From positions 1 through 44,499 of the forward strand of contig CAYTIH010000018.1 of assembly GCA_964437825.1 (NCBI GenBank): 44,499 bases of DNA, given 5' to 3'. The position numbers were made by a program, and so were the translations under genes. The notes under the pieces are model-generated. The model did not search any database, was not told where the DNA came from, and worked only from the letters and a program-made list of their open reading frames with translations. How positions within the stretch are numbered: position 1 is the stretch's first letter; each line of letters opens with the position of its first letter. Below, one piece after another: positions 26,901-32,609 of this stretch. This DNA is from JBJFCE01 sp964437825. GTDB taxonomy: Bacteria; Bacillota; Clostridia; Lachnospirales; Lachnospiraceae.

Positions 26901-27397
26901 ACGGAGTAATCCGCTGCCGCACTTTGACTCTTTACTTTTTTTCCGGTCGAATGAAAACTATGTTTTTTCGTCCCGGCAGGAATCTCTGCCTCGATTTCTG
27001 CCTCGATTTCATCCTCATTTAAGTCATCCGCTTCCAATTCCTCAAAATCGTCAAAATCCTCCATGCTCAGATCTTCGATTTCCAAATCCTCGGAATTTTC
27101 TTCGGATTTTTCCTTGAATTTTTCTTCGGATTCCGCACGGCCCGAATGCAATTCCATATGCTTTTTTCCGCTGTTAGATTTCAGTATATTTTCCGGCTCC
27201 GGCTCGTAGAGCACTTCTGTTTTTGGTGCGTTCGCATAGGATTGTGTCAATTCCTCCGAAGCCTCCATGTCCGCATTCAGACTCACAAGCTCAAAGTCAT
27301 CCTGTTCCTCGTCCGCGTCCAAATCAATATACTCAAAATCATCCAATTCTTCATGATGATGATTCTTTGTTCCGCTTTTTTTGTTACCAAATCCCAT
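23960..27397 (-). CDS. Large Big_2-repeat GH25 wall protein with acidic cytoplasmic domain
   Basis: A 1145-aa membrane-anchored surface protein. ATG 27397 is set by GAGGAG 7 bases upstream and by a promoter at 27423-27451 that rules out the longer frame to 27466. Parts in order: an acidic, hydrophilic cytoplasmic region (1-185); one transmembrane helix (about 186-208); a prealbumin-like beta domain; a Thr/Pro linker; four Big_2 Ig-like domains with WSSSD/WSTSD-IATV motifs; a choline-binding-like repeat (GWQTIDNRTYYFDKNG); and a C-terminal GH25 domain with GIDVSKWNG and FIDTEACG. It should cleave peptidoglycan away from the membrane, held at the end of the Ig-like stalk. First gene of the block A operon. 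The cytoplasmic region suggests an inside partner. Confidence 0.92.
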   Translation of the reverse strand: MGFGNKKSGTKNHHHEELDDFEYIDLDADEEQDDFELVSLNADMEASEELTQSYANAPKTEVLYEPEPENILKSNSGKKHMELHSGRAESEEKFKEKSEENSEDLEIEDLSMEDFDDFEELEADDLNEDEIEAEIEAEIPAGTKKHSFHSTGKKVKSQSAAADYSVSERIRAFVEKKIANFSKMDWIICGMGVLILAAALAVVGIWLVRSNSSGQKAATMAQTGQELVDIGIAGQSGLMAVTDAQLAKQADILPEEPDITQEPDENEIIEVKVTFTSVEKDLKIKFVNNNTGKLINNAKFTVTLTDSSGKEKEYADDDMDGIIYNASMTPGEYQVSVEVPENYEIVICDSKVKVRDTIVYEQVDVADEIKSESEVNVATEDASVNVQIQEEVVTGNLTDTVEWVESTKTLIAGEGDYSEIQKSAIMDPAQIVSRTFLAMTMQVVNDSVGEITQTDTPTNTPTDTPTPTAEPTPMDTPTPTQPAVTITEIEVKIDPSSVSMKVGETTTLSASVTVKKSDNTSASGEYTWSSSDTSIATVSGGTVEAVKAGTATITVTSKDTVNGNVKTAACTITVSDVTYVKSISLDQTSVTVAIGDTVTLKPTVTMSDNTSDTTGKDITWSSSDTNIAKVEGGRITPVAAGKATITASYKDSSGNTVQAQCSVTVNAALSVKLDQEKATVAVGAKIKLTATVNKNGTATTSGTEGIVTWSTSDKSIATVDEKTGEVTGVKAGTVTITATTVEKDASGNQIKAACTVTVTNGTLEIKLDKDKLTMYTEAKTTLVATVIKNGVTLTSATEGVVTWSASDKSIATVNEKTGEITAVKAGTVTITATTVDKNSEGKQISVSCTVTVKNDPSKDKVSKLLDKNGNQVYILDASGKYTEATYADYYTAAKFYIRVAQQYKYTGWQTIDNRTYYFDKNGVPVTGEQIIQGVKYNFASDGALSMGDGTFGIDVSKWNGNIDWNAVRNSGVSFVIIRCGYRGSTKGALVEDSAFRRNIEGATAAGLKVGIYFFTQAVNEVEAVEEASMVLSLVKNYKISYPIFIDTEACGGRADKISRETRTAVCRAFCETIRNGGYTAGIYASKSWFTDNLNVGSLNSYKIWLAQYATTPTYTGRYDLWQYSSKGKINGISGDVDLNYSYLGY
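24832..25955 (-). repeat. Four tandem Big_2-encoding units
   Basis: About 280-base units repeated four times inside the wall protein gene (roughly 25675-25955, 25395-25674, 25113-25394, 24832-25112). The last two are the most alike, sharing long near-identical stretches such as the part encoding KSIATV and KAGTVTITATTV. Confidence 0.85.
25957..26040 (-). repeat. Thr/Pro-rich linker, short tandem repeat
   Basis: Repeats of a GGCGT-rich unit on the plus strand encode TPT/DTP repeats on the minus strand, forming an extended spacer between the beta domain and the first Big_2 domain. Such tracts may vary in length between strains. Confidence 0.75.
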
Positions 27398-27422
27398 TTT
27401 TTTGCTCCTCTCATTCCCGCTC

Positions 27423-27451
27423 ATTATACCATCTGCGCCCGAACCAGGCAA
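27423..27451 (-). promoter_or_regulatory. Promoter of block A operon
   Basis: On the minus strand TTGCCT (27451-27446) and TATAAT (27428-27423) are 17 bases apart. The expected transcript would start near 27416 and reach the GAGGAG ribosome site and ATG 27397 after a short leader. This supports the chosen start. Confidence 0.72.
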
Positions 27452-27537
27452 CAAAATCAGCAGCACTGCTCTCAGGAAATTGATTCCAGCTTTGTTTCAT
27501 ATAGCCTTGCTTTTTCATGTTAAGCATCGCGCAGCTA

Positions 27538-27566
27538 TTGACATTTACCGCGATTTTACCCATAAT
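27538..27566 (+). promoter_or_regulatory. Promoter of the zinc-ribbon gene
   Basis: TTGACA (27538-27543) and CATAAT (27561-27566) are separated by exactly 17 bases, about 55 bases before ATG 27621. It is divergent to the block A promoter, with 86 bases between the -35 boxes. Confidence 0.75.
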
Positions 27567-27620
27567 TTTAGTACAACATTTACAATTTTAGTCTCAGAAA
27601 CAGAAAAGGGGATTTTTCTT

Positions 27621-27947
27621 ATGATGTATCTTCACTATTGTAAACGTTGCCAGAGGATTCACTTATTAAACGGACATAAAATGTTCTGTCCCAAGTGTGA
27701 TTCCAAATTATCTGAGCTTCGCATTTCTTATTTGGACTTTGCGGAAATGGATCGAGAAGAACGCGAGTCTCTCAGGCGCGATTGTCAGGATGACACCCTG
27801 CTCGCCAAGCTGACCACCAATTACCGCATGTACAAATACAGCAAATGGTATAAGAAGCTGCAGGCAGGCGACACTGCTGTTACTGCTGATAATACTGCAT
27901 TTCTTGCAACAAATCATTCATCTTTACCCAATATGGATCACAGGTAA
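27621..27947 (+). CDS. Small zinc-ribbon protein
   Basis: A 108-aa protein. ATG 27621 follows AAAAGGGG; the frame is open further upstream, but that part overlaps the promoter. Residues about 6-28 hold two CxxC pairs (CKRC and CPKC) spaced 14 residues apart, a zinc ribbon, followed by a charged helical region with LDFAEMDREERESL and a TTNYRMYKYSKWY stretch. No enzyme domain is visible. It may bind nucleic acid or a partner protein. Transcribed alone, divergently from block A, and closed by the hairpin terminator at 27965-27997. Function not recognised. Confidence 0.7.
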   Translation: MMYLHYCKRCQRIHLLNGHKMFCPKCDSKLSELRISYLDFAEMDREERESLRRDCQDDTLLAKLTTNYRMYKYSKWYKKLQAGDTAVTADNTAFLATNHSSLPNMDHR

Positions 27948-27964
27948 TGCAGGGACACACAGGA

Positions 27965-27997
27965 GAAAAGGCCGGGCGGTTAAAGTCCGGTCTTTTC
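27965..27997. terminator. Bidirectional hairpin terminator
   Basis: GAAAAGGCCGG pairs with CCGGTCTTTTC (one G-U pair) around a loop of about 11 bases. A-rich and T-rich flanks give a U-run in both directions. It can end the zinc-ribbon transcript on the plus strand and the DUF2142-like transcript arriving from 28077. Confidence 0.75.
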
Positions 27998-28076
27998 TTC
28001 TGCACACCTCTTTCAGCCCATATGGCACCGAACGGGGAACCCCCTGTCCGCGCCGCTTCTTTCGTTCCATGCCGCA

Positions 28077-29483
28077 TTAAATCGGGCCGCCGCTGAACAC
28101 CATATTCAGAGTTTCCGAAAACTGCGCATAATACTGTCTCCAGATAATGTAGATACATCCGATCGTAGAAACAGCAATATATAGAAAACTCCCTATATAT
28201 ATCAGACGTATCCCATGGACTCCAAGACTGATTTTTTTGATCCGAACCCGCTGTATCCGTTCTGTCAGATTCTGTATTCCCATAAAGATAATGCACAGCA
28301 TCGGAACCAGCCCCGGCAGAAGATATCTTCCCTGCGGCTGATAATCGCTGGTATAAGAATACCAATAAGTAAGGAAAAACGCCGTAAATGCCGCCGTAAA
28401 CATCCCCAGATCAAAGCCCAGACGCTTTGCTCCGGTAAACGTCCGGTTCCTGTTTGGCAGCAATAAGCCCAGCGCTCCGATAAACAGGATAATTTTAAAA
28501 CCCCTGATAATATAATTCGGAGCCAGTACATCCATATTCCCAAACCTTGCAAAAAAGCTTTGCTTGAGCAGGAAACGGAACTGCTCATTCACGATCAGAC
28601 AATAAACCGGATTCCCGCTGTTTTGAAGCGTCACCTTCAGGGACGGCTTATACAGATCGGAAGCATAGATTTCCGCACATCTGCGGTTCGCCTCAAATCC
28701 GATAAAATCTCCTTCGTATAAAACCGCATTTCGGATAAACCACCAGCCTGCAAGCAAAAAACAAATACCCACGATCGTAAAACCGATCCTTGCACAGTGC
28801 TTCACCGAAAAGCCGGTTTTCCCGTTTTCCTTCCGATAAAAAAAAGATACAATGAAAACAATCACGCTTCCCAGTATCATTCCGTAGGCATTGTAATAAG
28901 ACAGTGCACAGACAGAAACTCCCACAGCAAGCGTCACATAATTTTTGACACTCCATCCTTCTTGTAAGCCGCTTACCAGCGCATATATCATAATCGCACA
29001 TGACATATAGGCGAATGCGTCACAATTGACATAGGTAAAAATAAACAGTACCTGCGGCCAGAAGGCAGCCGTTAAGGTGAACAGCCATCCGGTCCATTCG
29101 TTTTGGAACAGCTTCTTTGCCGTCTTTCGCACAAATACATAGCTTACAACTCCCGCCGACATATTCACGACTCTTGCAGCCATCAGTATGACAAAAGGCT
29201 TCGCGGTAAACAGGGAAACCGCTTTCATAAAAAGCGCCATAACCAGATAGGGCAGTCCCGGAAAAAATCCGTAGGAAATGCCATAGGTGCTTATGACCAG
29301 TTCCCTGATATTACCGTTCGGCAGTCTCCCATGGGTCATAATATAATAAGGAATCACATACCGGCAGCGTTCATCCGGCTGATTTGTAATCGGCTGAACA
29401 AGCCCCCATATAAATAATGCGGCAAACAAAAATATACCACCGGAAATTTCTATCCATCGCTCTTTTCTTTCTCTCTGCTTCAT
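28077..29483 (-). CDS. DUF2142-like polytopic membrane protein
   Basis: A 468-aa membrane protein with about eleven hydrophobic segments. The N-terminal outside loop holds NQPDERCRY (about 34-42), which fits the Pro-Asp-Glu motif of DUF2142 proteins, GT-C-like enzymes predicted to use lipid-linked sugars. RLPNGN and YGISYGFFPGLPY follow. Start ATG 29483 has only a weak ribosome site (GAAAGTGAAG). It is a single gene, divergent from the SGNH gene and closed by the 27965-27997 hairpin. A glycosyltransferase role is inferred from the fold, not shown. Confidence 0.72.
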   Translation of the reverse strand: MKQRERKERWIEISGGIFLFAALFIWGLVQPITNQPDERCRYVIPYYIMTHGRLPNGNIRELVISTYGISYGFFPGLPYLVMALFMKAVSLFTAKPFVILMAARVVNMSAGVVSYVFVRKTAKKLFQNEWTGWLFTLTAAFWPQVLFIFTYVNCDAFAYMSCAIMIYALVSGLQEGWSVKNYVTLAVGVSVCALSYYNAYGMILGSVIVFIVSFFYRKENGKTGFSVKHCARIGFTIVGICFLLAGWWFIRNAVLYEGDFIGFEANRRCAEIYASDLYKPSLKVTLQNSGNPVYCLIVNEQFRFLLKQSFFARFGNMDVLAPNYIIRGFKIILFIGALGLLLPNRNRTFTGAKRLGFDLGMFTAAFTAFFLTYWYSYTSDYQPQGRYLLPGLVPMLCIIFMGIQNLTERIQRVRIKKISLGVHGIRLIYIGSFLYIAVSTIGCIYIIWRQYYAQFSETLNMVFSGGPI

Positions 29484-29526
29484 GATCAGACTTCACTTTC
29501 TGTTTATGGACACTCCGACTTTTTTA

Positions 29527-29555
29527 TTGTATGATAATGTCTATATAAGTATAAA
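29527..29555 (+). promoter_or_regulatory. Promoter upstream of the leader peptide and SGNH gene
   Basis: TTGTAT (29527-29532), 17 bases, TATAAA (29550-29555) on the plus strand. The same AT-rich segment can be read on the minus strand as a weaker TTTATA/TACAAT pair for the divergent DUF2142-like gene, so the two genes may share a control region. Confidence 0.6.
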
Positions 29556-29622
29556 CTATTCTGCATGAACCGCGCAATACAAAAGGCGCATCCGCAGAGC
29601 CAAAAAATATGGAGGAATAGTG

Positions 29623-29697
29623 ATGGCAGACGGGAAACCGCTTTCGCGGATTTCCCGCCGCCCCGTTGCTGACGCTCCGGAATGGAGATTTATATGA
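29623..29697 (+). CDS. 24-codon leader peptide coupled to the SGNH gene
   Basis: ATG 29623 is preceded by GGAGG (29611-29615) at a 7-base distance, a stronger site than that of most genes here. The 24-codon frame is rich in Arg, Pro and Ala and ends in TGA 29695-29697, which overlaps the ATG of the SGNH gene (ATGA at 29694-29697). A bulged 11-bp hairpin (29631-29657) lies within it. This is the layout of a translationally coupled leader peptide; translation through it would open the hairpin and feed ribosomes to the next gene. The peptide itself may have no function. Confidence 0.6.
   Translation: MADGKPLSRISRRPVADAPEWRFI
29631..29657 (+). promoter_or_regulatory. Hairpin inside the leader peptide frame
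   Basis: CGGGAAACCGC pairs with GCGGATTTCCCG (one bulged A) around a TTTC loop. It starts a few codons after the leader ATG and ends about 27 bases before the GGAG site of the SGNH gene. Confidence 0.6.
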
Positions 29698-30701
29698 AAC
29701 ACAGGATAGAGGAAACACAGGACCTGGAAAGAGGCGGTATCTCAAAGCAGGCGTTAATGGTATTCATACCGTTGATTGTGATTTTGCTGATCATTATTTT
29801 CTGTATTATCAAAGTGATCATATGGAATAACGGCACGGAATACCACTATGAAGGACAGGGGGATCTGTCGGAGCTTGAGTCGGAATCGGAGGATTATTTT
29901 GTCGCCATGGAAAAAGCGCTGGTAGAAGGACGCGAGGATGACGGGCTGGATATTCTGTTTCTCGGGGACGACCTTCTCTCCTACGGCGACAGCAGCACCA
30001 GCATTCCCAATCAGGTAGCCGCAGCAACCGGGGCAAGAGTATATAATTGCGCTTTCCCCGGTTCCGCTATGGCATGCAGATATGCTGAATTTAATGAAGA
30101 ATACTGCTCGGATGTTTTTTCCTTTATCCGGCTTGCAACCTGCATCTATGCCAATGATTTCACACTGGTTGATTACTATAAGGATTTTGCCGACATCTAT
30201 GACAGCTCCTTTGATTCTGCAATCGAAACGCTCAAAAGCATAGATTTTAATGATATTGACATTATCTTTTTATGCTACGGAACTTATGATTATCTAAACG
30301 GATATAAAACCACGGATGTGGCAAATCCCACCGCTGCGGATGCCATGACCGGCGCCCTGACCCTGGGCGTAAATGTCATTCACGAGCTATACCCTCATAT
30401 TCGTTTCGTTGTCATGTCCCCTGCCTTCTGTTATTACGATGAGGGGGACGGTACGCTGACGCAGGGCGATATCAGACGCGTGGGCGAAACCGACGCAACC
30501 CTGGGCGGCTATGTAATTGCATTAAAAGCAATCTGTGTGGAAGATAATATTTCCTTCCTGGACAACTATTTCGGCATTCCTTTAAACGCAGAAACCGCGC
30601 AGCAATATATGGTGGACGCCGTTCATGTCAATGATGAATGCAGAACGCTGATTGCAAATAAGGTCATTGACTTTGTGAAATACAGGTTATATTGGCAGTA
30701 A
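29694..30701 (+). CDS. Membrane-anchored SGNH-like protein with altered catalytic serine
   Basis: A 335-aa protein. ATG 29694 follows GGAG by 6 bases; the ATG at 29682 has no site. One N-terminal transmembrane helix (about 21-43) anchors an outside SGNH/GDSL-fold domain. Block I reads FLGDDLLSYG (about 89-98), with Asp93 where the nucleophile Ser of GDS normally sits; block II Gly is in CAFPGSA; block III reads YGTYDY in place of GxND; block V DAVHVND supplies the Asp and His. The altered Ser suggests either an inactive glycan-binding relative or use of a nearby Ser. Expressed alone on the plus strand behind the leader peptide. Confidence 0.75.
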   Translation: MKHRIEETQDLERGGISKQALMVFIPLIVILLIIIFCIIKVIIWNNGTEYHYEGQGDLSELESESEDYFVAMEKALVEGREDDGLDILFLGDDLLSYGDSSTSIPNQVAAATGARVYNCAFPGSAMACRYAEFNEEYCSDVFSFIRLATCIYANDFTLVDYYKDFADIYDSSFDSAIETLKSIDFNDIDIIFLCYGTYDYLNGYKTTDVANPTAADAMTGALTLGVNVIHELYPHIRFVVMSPAFCYYDEGDGTLTQGDIRRVGETDATLGGYVIALKAICVEDNISFLDNYFGIPLNAETAQQYMVDAVHVNDECRTLIANKVIDFVKYRLYWQ

Positions 30702-30709
30702 AAATCATA

Positions 30710-30740
30710 CGTCCGGGAATCCTTGACAGATTCCCGGACG
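30710..30740. terminator. Convergent hairpin terminator
   Basis: A perfect 12-bp stem (CGTCCGGGAATC with its complement) and a 7-base loop between the convergent SGNH and FkbH-like genes. On the minus strand a five-T run follows a few bases after the stem, so it best terminates block B; it can also stop the plus transcript. Confidence 0.8.
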
Positions 30741-30773
30741 CATTTCCCATAAAAGCAGCCGTAAAGCCCCGCT

Positions 30774-32609
30774 CTATTTCTTCAATCCAAGTGTTTCCAA
30801 TTTCTTCCTTACAAGCTGCTTCATCCTTCTTTTCCATACATAAGTGCCCGGCTTGCTTTCCACCACATGACTGGTTTTCTGCTCAATCATCCTCACGATA
30901 TCCTTGGACATCTCATAATAAACCGGCACTACAAAATGATTATAATGATTATAAAAGCTTTCCTGTCCCCTGATATAGTGATTCACATCAATATAATCCA
31001 TATGATCCTGCTCCTTACAAAGCTTTCGGATTCGTTCATTAAGCTCCCGATAAACCAGGTTTTTTCCTGCCCATGCCGGATTCGTATTTTTCGCATATTC
31101 CGTTTCCGTTCCCAGCATAATAACCAGATGAGTATCCGGATTTAAATATTCCCTGATCTTACGGATGTTTTCTACGGTCTGCTCCGGAGACAGGACTCCC
31201 GCAAATTCATAGTTCTCAGAAAATTCCTTCAAAAATTCTCCGGTCAGCTTGCACTGAGCCGTATAGATGCTTCCTTCAATATAAGCATCCCGGTTCTTCT
31301 CATCGGTTAACGGATAATATCCCTGCGCATAGGCAACCATCTCTCCCGTCCCCTTTCTGCGGTACAATCCCATATTCACATCCTGCAAAATGCTGATAAA
31401 CACAATATCATAAGGATATCTGTAAATCAGATCCGAATACATATCAATATCCCCGAACGGGAGCTCCCGGGCTACTCTCTCTTTTTGCTCCTTCGAAAGC
31501 GTATATGCCTCTACAATATGCGTGGTATGATTCACCTGTTCAATCGTCACACCCGTTTTCTGAGATACATACGTAAATTCACAGTCTATCGCTTCCCCAG
31601 GTTCAATAAACGAAAAAATTGCATTCAGATCGCAAGGTCCCTTCAAAAGCACCTTGTGCTTTTCCCCCTGATAACCGAGCTGCTGCTTCCCTTCATATTC
31701 CGCCTCAAAGCGCTCCTGATTGATCCAGTCGGGGCAGCCCTCTTTTCGCAGTTTTACAGCAACCCCACCCGACAGTTGATATTCCGGATACCCCAGCTTT
31801 GCATATACATATTGCTCCACTTCCATTCCCAGCGTTCTGCACGAAAACAGAAAATGCACCAGCTGCCGTTCCTTTTTCGCATAAAAGCCGACGATTCCGT
31901 ATGCTCCGAATTTATCCGTTACGGAAACATATCCACAGTCGTATTCAGGATTTTCGATTAACGCCTGCAGTTCCTCCCTGGTACTTCTGAGCTTCGTATA
32001 ATTAAGCTGATTCGTTCGCTTAACCAGCTCCCAGATACGATCCAGATGCTCCATACAGTCAGTCCCTATCTCTACGCGGATATTACTCTTGCGAAGAAAC
32101 TCCTCATTGGAACCGGAATCCTTCCTAGCCTCCCTTTTTACCTCCAGAATCTGATATTGCTTCAATCGGGAGTGCTCCGGATCTTTTGCCGTAGTATGCT
32201 CTGCATAGTCCGCAAGCTGCGCCAGCTCCTCCATGCCGCCCGTAAAAATTCCCGGATTATAAAACGCAGCTTCCTCCCGGTTCAATGCCTCGTCATCCAA
32301 AAACAACGTGTTCTGTGCCCTGAGTCCCATATCGGCCAGCATTTCCCGGATTCTATGTCCCTTTGGCTCCCAGTTCACGGACGGAAACACGAACATTTCC
32401 CTGATACCGGCCTTTTTAAGCTGCGCAAGCACTGTTTTTTCATCATTCTTGGAGCAGATGGAATTGATGATACCGGCATCCGTCAATTTCCGTACAGTCC
32501 GTATATTTTTTTCAATCAGCTGCACCGGCCCTTCACTGAGAACTCCCTTCCAAAAGGTCTGATCCAGATCCCAGATAACCAACTTGATATTTTCAAACGG
32601 AATACTCAT
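30774..32609 (-). CDS. FkbH-type HAD protein fused to a C-terminal SGNH-like domain
   Basis: A 611-aa cytoplasmic protein. Residues 1-150 are a HAD-IIIC domain with DLDQT (14-18) and LFLDDEALNREE. Residues about 150-330 match the GNAT-like half of FkbH proteins (RTNQLNYTK, DKFGAYGIVGFY, SCRTLGMEVEQ). FkbH enzymes load a glyceryl unit from 1,3-bisphosphoglycerate onto an acyl carrier protein. Residues about 370-611 form an SGNH-like domain whose end (HYNHFVVPVYY) keeps a His but lacks the usual Asp before it. No carrier protein gene is visible in the window. The MBOAT and SGNH pair upstream suggests that the product is an acyl or glyceryl group for glycan decoration. ATG 32609 overlaps the previous gene by 4 bases. 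Confidence 0.82.
   Translation of the reverse strand: MSIPFENIKLVIWDLDQTFWKGVLSEGPVQLIEKNIRTVRKLTDAGIINSICSKNDEKTVLAQLKKAGIREMFVFPSVNWEPKGHRIREMLADMGLRAQNTLFLDDEALNREEAAFYNPGIFTGGMEELAQLADYAEHTTAKDPEHSRLKQYQILEVKREARKDSGSNEEFLRKSNIRVEIGTDCMEHLDRIWELVKRTNQLNYTKLRSTREELQALIENPEYDCGYVSVTDKFGAYGIVGFYAKKERQLVHFLFSCRTLGMEVEQYVYAKLGYPEYQLSGGVAVKLRKEGCPDWINQERFEAEYEGKQQLGYQGEKHKVLLKGPCDLNAIFSFIEPGEAIDCEFTYVSQKTGVTIEQVNHTTHIVEAYTLSKEQKERVARELPFGDIDMYSDLIYRYPYDIVFISILQDVNMGLYRRKGTGEMVAYAQGYYPLTDEKNRDAYIEGSIYTAQCKLTGEFLKEFSENYEFAGVLSPEQTVENIRKIREYLNPDTHLVIMLGTETEYAKNTNPAWAGKNLVYRELNERIRKLCKEQDHMDYIDVNHYIRGQESFYNHYNHFVVPVYYEMSKDIVRMIEQKTSHVVESKPGTYVWKRRMKQLVRKKLETLGLKK

Noticed and set aside
27398..27466. 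Longer start for the Big_2/GH25 protein
   Set aside because: The segment contains the TATAAT box of its promoter, so it would not be in the transcript; GAGGAG supports ATG 27397.
27381..27620. N-terminal extension of the zinc-ribbon protein
   Set aside because: The open frame continues upstream but crosses the TTGACA/CATAAT promoter; ATG 27621 has its own ribosome site.
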